NCBI GenBank assembly: GCA_030374765.1 | Contig: JARGXX010000129.1 | Span: 806,001-870,000, forward strand | Origin: Agarophyton chilense | Lineage: Eukaryota; Rhodophyta; Florideophyceae; Gracilariales; Gracilariaceae | Length of the DNA stretch: 64,000 nt | Reading direction: 5' to 3' | Shown here: positions 9,794 to 19,032 of the stretch, in pieces | Layout: every line of letters starts with the position of its first letter | Position numbering within the stretch: position 1 is the stretch's first letter | Program-made: the position numbers and the translations under genes | The notes under the pieces: generated by a model | The model's database searches: none | The model's input: only the letters and a program-made list of their open reading frames with translations | What the model was told of the DNA's origin: nothing

Positions 9794-10171
9794 CTATGTA
9801 TATGCAGATGATATCCTTTTCAGAACGATACAAAATGCTGTAACAGAGTCACAGTGGTATCGATTGCGAAGAGTGCAATTAATATTCCGTCTAAAAGCGC
9901 CAGCAACACGCCCAATATCGTTTCGACAAAATCGAAAATCATGAAGGCATTGCTGATCAGAAAATATTTTAAGGTTAAATGTAGTATGTTGGATGCGTAA
10001 GGCTCTCAGTTTGAGGTTTGACAAATGGCTTTGAGCATCATAGAAACGGTTCCAAAGCGTTAACATTACCGATGATTCTGCTTCCACGCTTTGAGCAACT
10101 AATAAAAAAGTACGTCGGCTTCGGAGACGAACCCGAGCGCGTCCAATTGAATAATGTTCTTGACGAACCAT
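9794..10171 (-). pseudogene. DDE transposase N-terminal fragment (Tnp4-like)
   Basis: The C-terminal 45 residues of this ORF carry a pattern resembling the N-terminal part of DDE_Tnp_4 (harbinger/IS4-like) transposases: FRFCRNDIGRVAGAFRR, then VTAFCIVLKRISS. The catalytic DDE domain is absent, so this is a relic. The assignment is from pattern memory only. The window contains a longer, better relic of this superfamily at 61.4-62.6 kb. The upstream part of the ORF is not recognised. Confidence 0.4.
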
Positions 10172-10428
10172 TGATCCTTCACACAGAATGGAATCGTTTT
10201 TGTTCCGTGTTTGTCACACTTGAAACAGAAACATAGCTCTAGATGCGAAGCGTAACAAGCCATTAGTTGGTTTGCGTAAGGCACACCACTCATAATTCTC
10301 GTGGAAAAAATCGTATTGTACGTGGGAGGCATGGCTACGAAGCTTCACACGAGAATTTGTTTTGCTTAAATCCTCTATCGAAGAAAAAGTTTTGGCTTCT
10401 AAGCGGCTTCGCCTGTGCGTACTGATTC

Positions 10429-10641
10429 TCAAAATAAACGTGTTTCGTCGGCAGCAGACAACTTGTGGGGCTTACCATTTTCTTTCTTTGTTCCGTACGC
10501 CGCTGGAGCTTTTAAGAAGTTGGTGACTACCGTTTTGAATCTGCGAATTGCCTTCGCAATATTACGGTGGGTTAAATTGTTTTGAAAATGAGCAAGAATG
10601 GCTCTTTTTTGTTCGGAGGTAAGGAAAGTTTTTCGAGGCAT
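10429..10641 (-). pseudogene. Tc1/mariner-type transposase helix-turn-helix fragment
   Basis: This 70-residue ORF begins MPRKTFLTSEQKRAILAHF and continues with HRNIAKAIRRFKTVVTNFL, KAPAAYGTKK and GKPHKLSAADETRL. That is the order of the N-terminal paired HTH DNA-binding region of Tc1-family transposases (start, first HTH, YGTKK hinge, GRP-like linker). The frame stops at the end of the HTH. The catalytic DDE part is not found in the following few hundred bases except as unrecognisable fragments. It is a dead transposon relic. Confidence 0.65.
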
Positions 10642-10714
10642 TTTTCATGCATTCACTACGATTCGGCATTGCTTTTTGACTGTTCCTATCTGTTACCTGA
10701 AGTGTATGGGTTTG

Positions 10715-10981
10715 CTACTGTTTGGAATTGAAGTTTGGCGCGAAAAGAAGTGTTTCTGTTTTGGTCCTATAGTTTTGTAACCAAGACAAACAGTATGCAT
10801 ATCTCGAGAACTCAGGGTGTGTTTTAACTGGAGGGGTTCTTTGCATTGATTGTTTTCTATCTGTTTTCGCCTCCTGTACTACGTAGGCGTCACTAGAAGC
10901 ACGCGCGGCTTTTCTCGCAATTTGGCGTCGCAGGGCTGTTCTGCCAGTTGACTTGCGCGCTGTTTGCTTTGTACGACCCAT
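10715..10981 (-). pseudogene. histone H3 N-terminal tail-like ORF
   Basis: Starting at the internal ATG (about 10981), the ORF reads MGRTKQTARKSTGRTALRRQ. Residues RTKQTARKSTG are identical to the canonical H3 tail including K4, K9 and S10, and QIARKAARAS resembles QLATKAARKS, but with K27 lost. After about 30 residues the similarity ends, and no histone fold (normally about 100 more residues) follows. The remaining 58 residues are unrecognised. The best reading is the 5' fragment of an H3 or H3-variant gene cut off by rearrangement near transposon relics. The alternatives are a first exon or an H3-mimic peptide. Confidence 0.55.
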
Positions 10982-11392
10982 TAGAGAATTTAGTAGCCTG
11001 AGCAAAAGAAGTCCACGCTATTTAAGAAGAGGTGACACGTCCACTTCTGCGTCAGAAGATGGACCTCTATAGACGGAAGCAAACGCGTCGGAAATATGTC
11101 TTCGTTCCGCGTGCGCGTTTCGCGGAAAGGCTGTAAGTTGTATCGCGTTAAGGCTGGGGGTGTGGAATACTGTGTCATACACGATTGCCACCTGTAACCA
11201 TTCTGCCGGGGCTGTATACTAAATCCTTCTCCCTTGCTCCAACCCTACACACTCGGTGGAAGGTGCAAGCGGGGGGAGCCCTTACGCCCATACGCCCATT
11301 TCGATTCTGCCCTACACCCGACCGCGCTCCGCGAGCACACATTAGACTCTCCACCAACAGCCCCTTTCGCACTGTGTACGATTGCTTACAAG

Positions 11393-11610
11393 AAATGGAA
11401 CTCGTCGTTTGAATAAATTCACGTGCCAGGGTGGACAGGCATCGAATCTGCGGAGGAACCAGCGTGCTGCTAGAAAGCTAGACAATACATTTCATACCTC
11501 CATAGATTCACTATGTTCCAAACCAGGGACAAGTTATCGCATGATGCAAACCTCGCAAGATGCCGTGCAAGGATATCTTGCAGGGAACCTGTTCAGCTAG
11601 ACTGGGAAGC
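11393..11610 (+). repeat. direct repeat copy A
   Basis: This copy of about 215 bp starts AAATGGAACTCGTCGTTTGA and ends near the GGGAACCTGTTCAG segment. It matches copy B at about 11882-12090 with frequent substitutions and small indels. Shared landmarks are CACGTGCCAGGGTGGA, AATCTGCGGAGGAAC and CCAGGGACAAGTTATC. Its reading frame is broken relative to copy B. Confidence 0.8.
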
Positions 11611-11789
11611 CAATTGTTCAACACTGCGGGAACGTTTTTGTAGCCAGAGAGGGGCTTGTAGATTATGAATCTAGTTCCGAAAATCAACCACCCATTGTGA
11701 TGATCGCCACGCATCACAATCGAGGTTGATTGCTTCATCGATTCTTCCGATCAAAAAGCTACGAAAAAAGAAGATTGAACTTGTAGGAG

Positions 11790-12107
11790 GTGTTTTCGGT
11801 ATCACTACATACACATCTGAAAGATGGAACCGGGCTCCGTGCCAAACCGTGGTTGCGCTATTGTCTCAACCACATTGTGGCAAATGGAACTCGTCGTTTG
11901 AAGTTTCACGTGCCAGGGTGGAAAGACATGGAATCTGCGGAGGAACTAGCGTGCAGCCAGAAAGCGAGACAATACAATTCATACCTCCATAAATTCACTA
12001 TGTTCAAAACCAGGGACAAGTTATCACATGATGCAAACATCGTGGAAGTCTGTCGTGCAGGAAACCTGTCAGTACGACTGGGGTTGAGAGAAATCCTTGC
12101 AAGCTGA
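11790..12107 (+). pseudogene. unrecognised 105-aa ORF over direct repeat copy B
   Basis: This open frame starts at GTG and spans the second repeat copy (about 11882-12090). It encodes a basic, soluble-looking peptide (KFHVPGWKDMESAEELACSQ, HKFTMFKTRDKLSHDANI). Copy A encodes the same peptide in a shifted frame. The protein is not recognised. It may be a fragment of a multicopy host or transposon gene. Confidence 0.4.
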
Positions 12108-12222
12108 AATCTCCGAGTCTTTCCATTCTAGTTCAAACTATGCTTCTTTTCAACAGTACTTAATGCTCTAAGGGATACTTTTCTGGTCTGCAGTTATCAA
12201 GCTTCTTTCCCGTGATTCAAGC

Positions 12223-12837
12223 ATGGAGTACAGATGTCAGAATTCAAATTGCAAAAGTCGTACGTTTTCTACGGCGGAAGAGCTTCAGAGGCACAGAGAT
12301 CACATGCACATATTCCGAGATACACCCATCTTGTCGGAATCAAATGAACACCGCAGGCCCGCGAACTGTCACACCCCACAACCAAGTGCTACCTTGCACA
12401 GTTCAAGCTCTTCGGGAGCAAAAATGCCAGTTTATCAACCGTTTACCCCTTTCAGGGGCTCGACCAGTCGACAGCATAGCCTTCGGACTGGACCAGGCAA
12501 CACAGCTATTTTGCAGTTATCTGAAGTACAACCTGGTACGATGCCTCGATATCCCCACGACAGCGCGGCAGGCAGCTCCATTTTCAAATTATCGAGCGTG
12601 CGACCTCAAGTTGGTACCAAAAGAACTGTAGATCGCACTTCAAATTCAAAACCCTCAAAGGGAAACCGGGCCCTATGCCCTTATTGCGGAGAATTCTACC
12701 TTAAAACATACATAAAGCGTCATATAAACTCGGCCCATCATGGAGTATCATTCTCATGCAATCTTTGCAAATCTGAATTCAGTCATCTTTCCAGCTTTCA
12801 AAGGCATTGCAAAAGACTCCATAAACAACAGAAATGA
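12223..12837 (+). CDS. C2H2 zinc-finger protein
   Basis: A 204-residue protein beginning at ATG. Finger 1 is at residues 3-30 (YRCQNSNCKSRTFSTAEELQ then RHRDHMH). A linker of about 110 residues follows, Ser/Pro/Thr-rich and without structure. Finger 2 (CPYCGEFYLKTYIKRHINSAH) and finger 3 (FSCNLCKSEFSHLSSFQRHC with KRLH) occupy the last 55 residues. All three have complete C2H2 ligands, so the protein probably binds DNA or RNA in the nucleus. Paired C-terminal fingers separated by five residues are typical of DNA binders. The ORF is intact while neighbours are relics, suggesting a real single-exon gene. Targets are unknown. The codons look normal for the region. Confidence 0.75.
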   Translation: MEYRCQNSNCKSRTFSTAEELQRHRDHMHIFRDTPILSESNEHRRPANCHTPQPSATLHSSSSSGAKMPVYQPFTPFRGSTSRQHSLRTGPGNTAILQLSEVQPGTMPRYPHDSAAGSSIFKLSSVRPQVGTKRTVDRTSNSKPSKGNRALCPYCGEFYLKTYIKRHINSAHHGVSFSCNLCKSEFSHLSSFQRHCKRLHKQQK

Positions 12838-14177
12838 ACCCAATGGTCAAATCACATGCCAGATCAGGTGGAGGCTATTTGCTCCCTTTGCGAGTTGCTT
12901 GCGGTCTTTCAGGGTTTGCCCTCTTGTTCGACGACCGTTCCGAGTGTCTAGCGTATTCGTGTTGTTCGTTGCGGGGATGGGCGTTTCTTCGTGTGGTCTT
13001 GAGGTGAGGGAGATAGTGGTGTGTTCAGACTGTTCAGCTTTACGACAGCGTATGGATTTTGACCTGAGAGGAAGACTTGTGTTCACAGTTGGATCTCGTC
13101 TTGTCTGGTACTATTAACTAGGTATTCCTACTGTTTTGAAACAAAAGACCCGCACTTTAAAGGTAGGTACATATGTGGCGGTCAGACTGTAGCTCAAGCC
13201 CAACGCGATCTCACGTAAAACTATTAAGTGACCCGGAATGCACCAGGAAAGAGATGGGATCCATGTATCTGAGTTGGTGCGAGCCGTGTACAGGGATGCC
13301 GCAGTTCTTAGATCCGTTAGTCCGGTGGAACGAACATGCGGAGCGTTTGAACACAACCACGTCAAAAGACGGGCATTGTATAAGAAGCTGAATGGGGAAT
13401 TCAGATGAAGCAGGCGAATACTTTGTTCTGCAACACTTGACAAACATTACACACAAAACAGTAGGCAGACTGTGAGTGGTTCAAAGCGCTACTCTTTCAA
13501 GGGCGAGCTTTACTGTATGCCGAGGTATTCTCTTCATGGCTGAGATCGACGTGCTTATCTCAGCCATTCTAAAAGCTCACCGTCAGAACCAATTGGGCGA
13601 ACATCACACAACATCTTAAATATACCCTTCAAACGGCACGAATTCTATGCTGTTTGAAGTGCACAGTCTTCACTACTTTGTCCCTTCGCGTGTTCTGCTT
13701 TCGTTGCCTCTCCCGTCGCTTGCGTTGAAGCATGTGCTACAACGGTTGTAGTATTTGAGTGCCTGCACTATACCCTTCAATTTATGCCGCTGTTTTCTTT
13801 TCGCGTAAATGGGAACGACGCAATCGTACTTCATGATAATTTTGAGCCTCAATGGCTCTAGGTGGCGAGAAGGGAAGATTGCATCTCATCACATCTTTCT
13901 ATAATGTGGCTCGTCCAGATTCGATTTGGATCACACGTGACCGAGATGGAAGCTGAAGAGAACTCTGCGAATTTCTTATGAGTCTAATGACTCCGGCGCC
14001 TTTTCTAACACAAAGAAAAGGTCAGCATTTACTGTAAAGAAGAAGGGTCAGCAGGATTTCCGTTGTTGTACAAAGGGAAGTAAGTTCGTCGTCCGACGGC
14101 ATGTGAGAACGTTATATAAATGGAAATAATCACCACCGCCTAACTTTCCGAGTAAGCAGCAATAATCACCGAAGAAC
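12838..14177. other. intergenic, nothing recognised
   Basis: About 1.3 kb without a credible gene. Short ORFs in both directions overlap one another and show no family features. Confidence 0.5.
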
Positions 14178-14480
14178 TTGAAGTTCATGAAATTGAAGGC
14201 GGGACCAGAACCTGGTAATATCATTGCATCGGCAGTCGACGACGATTATAAAACACACAACCCATCACCGAGTGACGTTTTGTTGGTTGCCAAAGTATCA
14301 AATTCCTCCCTCAAGAAAGACAGCACCGTTAAACTCGAGGAGTATGTATTGGCTACTACACCCGAGTTATTGGATAGCCGACTTCAAGGCACGCAACGTC
14401 CAATTCCTCCGGAAATCTCAAAGAAACTATTACGAGTCTAAAAAACGGTTTCGAGTGGGTTCATGGCCTCTGCTGCCTTC
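14178..14480 (+). pseudogene. Uma2-family (DUF820) restriction-endonuclease-fold protein, frameshifted
   Basis: The first frame (14178-14441) gives SPSDVLLVAKVSNSSLKKDS then VKLEEYVLATTPE. This is the Uma2 pattern PDVLLVVEVSDSSLxxDxxxK with its following helix. The next motif, YWIADFKARNVQ with FLRKSQRNYYESKKRF, continues in the +1 frame from about 14367. One extra T in GAGTTATTGG versus the expected Glu-Tyr-Trp codons explains the shift. The catalytic Glu of the (D/E)xK core (EVS) is replaced by Lys (AKVS), so the product would be inactive even if joined. The N-terminal strand part is missing or diverged. Uma2 proteins are abundant in cyanobacteria and other prokaryotes, so an origin by gene transfer is likely but unproven. 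Confidence 0.65.
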
Positions 14481-15033
14481 CCCTACGTCAGTTTATGTGT
14501 TCAAAGTATGTTTCGCTCCTGGGCAAGCGTGTGTTTATCGCTTTTTGATAATGCAGTACGGAGCTGGGTTTCTCTCGGCGCGATAAAACCCTCCTGGCTA
14601 TCGCTGGGCTTTTCACCGTAGCCTCCACGACCCTGCATGACCGAGCAGCCTGGAGAGAACTAAGCCGTGCTACCAGTGAAACAGATCTGGAAATCCCAGG
14701 CCATTTACTGGATGTAAAACAACGGATTTCACCAATGCACGGCCACATACTCGCTGGTACTCCTGAAATATCTCTCTCCATGGGGACGTAGTGATGACCT
14801 CCTCGACGGAAAACTGCTGGAGACACCGTTCCGTGCCGCAATTGATGGTTTTCGATGCCAGAGGAATACTCTATCGCAATTTCCTTGTTAGTAAAGCGAA
14901 GAAATGGCCACAAGTCGACCCAACTGACGCAAGGCGGAGAGCTAAACAATTGAAAATGCAGTACAGGACACTTTGACCCCAGCGATCGCGATGTCTGTTT
15001 ACCGGCGGCCCAATGCTTACCCCATCCATTGGT
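14481..15033. other. intergenic with possible coding relic
   Basis: The plus strand at about 14585-14790 reads without stops (LLAIAGLFTVASTTLHDRAA and following) and looks like former coding sequence, then stops twice. No family is recognised. Confidence 0.3.
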
Positions 15034-16557
15034 TTACCCGGGGTTGGTTGACTGCTTGACCGAATCCAAGTCGTTTTGAATGAATGTCAAATGCTCCCTC
15101 AGTCGCCGACTCAAGCCATACCATTCCTCAACTTGAAACTCAGATTCCGTCAGAAACAAATCTAAAGGAACACAGTCAACCAGAAGCGGAACCAGATCCA
15201 ACAGGTTCCAAAATTGTTCTTTGTTCACCACAGACTTCCATTGCCTCCAGTACTCTAGAGACCAATGATCACAGGCAGTTTTGCTTTCCATGAAAAAGTC
15301 TCGACAAACATCAACATCTGAGAATGGATGTCCTATGTGCGAAAAGCTCCAGTCGAAAAACTGATAACCGTTGCCTCCCATAGAAACCCTTCTACCGCAG
15401 TTTGCTGAAGTCAGATCTCCATGAACTAAAGTATTTGGAACTTTAAAACTGGAGATCTTCTTACATATCTCCATCACCTCCTCCTCGCGACATCGAAGGT
15501 CTAGGAGAATATCTTCATATTCTTTGCTGCCCTGCACAGCTTTATCTAGTCCTTTGTGACCAAAAAGGCGAGAAACGTTGGCTAAAAGCCACTCACAATC
15601 TCGTACCTGAAGCCCCCCAGCCTGCAGTTCTTCCATATGGTCAAGAGATGTCTTCTGCATTCTTACAATGGTGTTCACCAACAACTGTCCATCAACATCA
15701 CTTTCCAGACCTTCGAAGCTCCAAGCATCTCGCTGTATTAGGACACCATCATTTTCGTCCACCGCGATAATGTCTGGAACTACTTCCAGCTCGCTGAGCA
15801 CCCTTGCAATCGTCGCCGTTCGTTGCGCTTCTTGCAGTAACGGTTGCGACGCCTTTACATAAATCCTTTCGACCTTGGGTACTGAAACAGTCCATAGAAC
15901 TTCTGTTTTCGATAAATCCAGCTCACAGGCCCACACCACAGAATGATGATGGTCTACACACTTTTCAAACCTGCGGTACAGCTCCTGATCGCCAAGGTCA
16001 CATTTCGTCACCGCCTTTATCCACCGCAAAACCTTAGAAAACCACCCTATGCAACGCCACGGTGGTATCCACACATGTGTTTCTCCGTTGATCTGCTTGA
16101 TCGCTTTCAATGCCACCTCTTTCAAATCCAGTCCAAGCTCTTCCTCCGCTATCATCCAATTGGCATTGCGCACCTCACTTCTAGACATCCATTTCATTGT
16201 CCCGCCGCTTTCAATGCTTTTATCCGCTTCTCCCCACTCTACTAGGATAACTGCGATTAGAGTATAAGTTTCTCCCCACAACACATAGTTTCCTTCTCCA
16301 TTGGTTGTCCATAACTGTCGCACAAATCTCACGCGTACGCCCAAGATGGATTCAATCGATTTTTCTACGTCCCGTACCCTCACAGTGGCGAGAAAGTGCG
16401 GGCATGTTGGTATCAGTGGCAGACGGATGGATCCATGTGGTAAGCATTCGACGAGCGTTTGCGTGCCATCATGCGATGGAAGCATGACCATGTATCGGTG
16501 TCGTCTTTCCTCAGCATAAGGTATTGGAGACGCTGGTGGTGAGGTTTGGTAAGCCAT
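15034..16557 (-). CDS. aminoglycoside-phosphotransferase-fold kinase-like protein
   Basis: A 507-residue single-exon protein. Near residue 377 it has the phosphotransferase catalytic loop VHGDLTSANCG, and about 20 residues later the metal-binding segment FFDWSFSHIGHPFSDVD. This pair defines the APH/choline-kinase-like fold (Pfam APH). The N-terminal half (1-250) has no kinase signature. It contains alternating strands such as NYVLWGETYTLIAVILVEWG and might be a separate, Nudix-like or unknown domain. The Lys-containing N-lobe of the kinase is not obvious, although YVKASQPLLQEAQRTATIARVL with VPDIIAVDEN fits the lobe. The substrate cannot be predicted. The start at ATG 16557 is the first in frame. 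No signal peptide is seen, so it is probably cytosolic. Confidence 0.8.
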   Translation of the reverse strand: MAYQTSPPASPIPYAEERRHRYMVMLPSHDGTQTLVECLPHGSIRLPLIPTCPHFLATVRVRDVEKSIESILGVRVRFVRQLWTTNGEGNYVLWGETYTLIAVILVEWGEADKSIESGGTMKWMSRSEVRNANWMIAEEELGLDLKEVALKAIKQINGETHVWIPPWRCIGWFSKVLRWIKAVTKCDLGDQELYRRFEKCVDHHHSVVWACELDLSKTEVLWTVSVPKVERIYVKASQPLLQEAQRTATIARVLSELEVVPDIIAVDENDGVLIQRDAWSFEGLESDVDGQLLVNTIVRMQKTSLDHMEELQAGGLQVRDCEWLLANVSRLFGHKGLDKAVQGSKEYEDILLDLRCREEEVMEICKKISSFKVPNTLVHGDLTSANCGRRVSMGGNGYQFFDWSFSHIGHPFSDVDVCRDFFMESKTACDHWSLEYWRQWKSVVNKEQFWNLLDLVPLLVDCVPLDLFLTESEFQVEEWYGLSRRLREHLTFIQNDLDSVKQSTNPG

Positions 16558-16738
16558 TGGAACTGCAATGAAGATTCTGTTGGAGACAGCTTAGAAAGTT
16601 AGTTCGCCACAAATCAGGGGGTTCGATCAATATATTGGAAACTGTTTCACCTGTCTTTGCTGCTAGAAAATGGCAATGGTACCTAATGAGCATTGAAGGG
16701 CCCGCTTTAGCGAGTCCATGGATGAAACTACGAATGGG

Positions 16739-16797
16739 CAACATTCTCTTGTCATGTGATGTCTACAGTGTAGACGTTACATCATCAGAGAATGTTG
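16739..16797. repeat. 59-bp near-perfect hairpin
   Basis: Two 29-nt arms around a single central base pair at about 24 of 29 positions. The outer 11 (CAACATTCTCT / AGAGAATGTTG) and the inner 7 (GTCTACA / TGTAGAC) are perfect. It lies about 180 bp upstream of the start of the phosphotransferase gene. It may be a miniature transposon (MITE), a cruciform or a small-RNA hairpin. Confidence 0.75.
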
Positions 16798-17361
16798 ACT
16801 CTACAGGACAAGTGACCAGAGGCCATAGGCGACCGAAAGTTGTCCAATCACTTCTTTTTCACGGATCTTTTCCGCAGAAAAACCACACGCCTGAGCAATA
16901 CTTGGCTCGGGGTGGAACCCATCATCTTCAAATCAACCAAAGTGTGTTACGCATTGAGAATAGTGAGGATTGAATATCTAGCATTTATCGAAAGAAGCTT
17001 GTATCTAAAAGTTCTCGGTGGTCCTAAGCTCCATAACCTGCGCCAAATCTACCTGTCATCGCATCGCACTCAAGGAGCTCAGCCTTTAACCCGTTCTCTT
17101 AGACACAAAGCCATATTAAGTGACGTGCGAAGGACCTGTCACGCAATTCCAATTGTGAACTCGTCTATACCATATTGCAAGTTTCTTCTTTCATTCTCCA
17201 GTATCACTCCTTGAAAGCACTTCCGCGTACGTGTTGCAGGCTTTCTTTTCCTGGGGTTTAAATCGCATTAGGCATCTGTTGAGAAGCTTATAAGAGATTG
17301 GTGTTCCAGAGGGGGTTTTCCCGTTCTATATTGATACAAACATGCCATATCCTGAGAAAAC
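16798..17361. other. intergenic, nothing recognised
   Basis: Plus-strand ORFs here show no family features. The 5-bp target site AAAAC of the copia insertion ends this stretch. Confidence 0.5.
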
Positions 17362-17447
17362 TGTCAAACATTACAGTAGATTTCGAAGTACTTAAGCCCA
17401 CACAAGACAGGATCCAAGTAAAGATGAACTAGAGTCATCCTCTCACA
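17362..17447 (+). repeat. 5' LTR of copia element (86 bp)
   Basis: Begins TGTCAAACATTACAG and ends ATCCTCTCACA. It is identical to the 3' copy except for the first base on the inner side of the 3' LTR. It is very short for an LTR and has no obvious TATA box. GGTTATGGACCCA follows directly at the position expected of a primer binding site. Confidence 0.92.
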
Positions 17448-17721
17448 GGTTATGGACCCACGCTCGCACAACGAAAGCAATAACCCTCCCACCTCAAGCC
17501 CCACGCAGTAACTCGCAGAGACTCACCCTCCCACCACGCCACACGAAGTCGACAAAACCCCAGCCACAACGAATCCACAAAGCCAACGAACCCTCCGACA
17601 CAATAGGAGGCAACATATCAAAGACATCACCGAAATCACACAGGAACTCTATTTTAACGCCACCATCGAATCAAACGATAATCACACTCCCTCAGACACT
17701 ACACAATCCCACCTCCACACA

Positions 17722-19032
17722 ATGGATCAAGATAGACACCCACGTCTCCCGGAACTAGACATCACCAACTACGCACCATGGTACTTCGCCCTTGAAACGT
17801 GCTCCATCACAATCAAAGCAAACAACCACCTCATCTCCAACCCCGACACACCTATCGACCCCGCCACACTGGAACAATACACTCACCGCAAGTCGAAAAT
17901 GCTCTCCGCCATCCTCAGCAGCGTACCAGCCGACATACAGGGACTGATACTCGTACCAGGAGACCGTCCTACACCCTTCGATCTCGTGTCAGACATCATC
18001 AAACATATAGACCAAGCGACCAAGGACGACCATAAATTCTTGAAAACGGAAGCAGAAAATGTTCCCTACACCACCGACATGAACATCGATGAATACATAA
18101 AGAACCACACGACGATACGCCAAAAAATGATAGCTGCTCGCTACCCCAACATCAAAGACGAAGAAACGACGGTCGAATTTATCATCACCGGTCTCAAGAA
18201 AGACACATCTCTAACACCCATCCTCGGACCAATCGTACTACAAAAACCACAGACAGTGAAAGACTTCGTACGAAACTTCAAAGAACTCCATACCCTTTAC
18301 AAACCCGCCCATGGCTGGAGCTCTCACCCCCCAACGCCTACACAATTCACCGGGGACTACAATAACACACGCTACATGCCACAGTATAGATACAGAGGAC
18401 GCAATCAGTACCGCCGCCAGTTCCGCCCGTACCGTCGAGGATCCACTTATCCCAGACGACTACCAGCAGGAGCGACACCCTGTCGCTTTCACACCTCATT
18501 AGGGATCCCTTCCGCCCACACAGATGAAGATTGTCAAGACAAACGCCACCCGAAGTACCAATCTAAAGCACAAGCTCACTACACCAACACAAATGACCAC
18601 TCCAGCATTTATTCTCATCAGTCACCCATATTCACACGCGTCCACAGCAACCCTTTCCCACCAACAACCCCGATTCATCCACAACACACAGAAGCCTCAT
18701 CCGAGGCAGATACCGAACAAAACGGTACGTACATACTCGACAGCGGCGCACACCCGACCCACTTAACAGAACCAACACACCCAATGAAACCCCTACCACA
18801 TCCCATACTGACCACCACCGCCACCAACATGCAGACCCCATGCACGCACCATGGGACAATCCGCATCCGCCCCCGCAACAGTAACCACGATATTGTGACA
18901 TATGCAATTGTGAACGAAAATATCAAACACAACCTACTATCCGTCAGAGATCTGGCGACAAGATGTGGCCAAGTAACCTTCACGCCACACCGAGCATACG
19001 TTATGGACAACACCAGTAGCCCCCACTTATAA
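17722..19032 (+). CDS. copia Gag-protease ORF
   Basis: 436 residues from ATG. Residues 1-200 are the copia-type capsid domain (ITNYAPWYFALETCSITIKA near the start, VEFIITGLKKD near 155). An Arg/Tyr-rich stretch (about 215-255) likely binds RNA. A variant zinc knuckle CRFH-x8-HTDEDC lies at about 257-275. Retropepsin-like protease begins at ILDSGAHPTHL (about residue 338), followed by NLLSVRDLATRCGQVTFTP. The stop TAA falls inside the protease-to-integrase homology, which continues in the -1 frame, so the polyprotein is split by frame. Confidence 0.88.
   Translation: MDQDRHPRLPELDITNYAPWYFALETCSITIKANNHLISNPDTPIDPATLEQYTHRKSKMLSAILSSVPADIQGLILVPGDRPTPFDLVSDIIKHIDQATKDDHKFLKTEAENVPYTTDMNIDEYIKNHTTIRQKMIAARYPNIKDEETTVEFIITGLKKDTSLTPILGPIVLQKPQTVKDFVRNFKELHTLYKPAHGWSSHPPTPTQFTGDYNNTRYMPQYRYRGRNQYRRQFRPYRRGSTYPRRLPAGATPCRFHTSLGIPSAHTDEDCQDKRHPKYQSKAQAHYTNTNDHSSIYSHQSPIFTRVHSNPFPPTTPIHPQHTEASSEADTEQNGTYILDSGAHPTHLTEPTHPMKPLPHPILTTTATNMQTPCTHHGTIRIRPRNSNHDIVTYAIVNENIKHNLLSVRDLATRCGQVTFTPHRAYVMDNTSSPHL
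19020..19032 (+). promoter_or_regulatory. 13-nt overlap between gag-protease and pol frames
   Basis: The pol frame becomes open at 19020, just after a TAG, and the gag frame ends at 19032. In this window CCCCCACTTATAA the ribosome would need a -1 shift to continue the protease domain. Homology runs on without a gap (DNTSSPHL, then IIATAPWVNN). No canonical slippery heptamer is present, so either an unusual programmed shift or a one-base mutation is possible. Confidence 0.5.

Noticed and set aside
12740-13117. 125-aa plus-strand ORF overlapping the zinc-finger gene end
   Set aside because: Out of frame with the gene, Phe/Arg/Val-rich, no motif.
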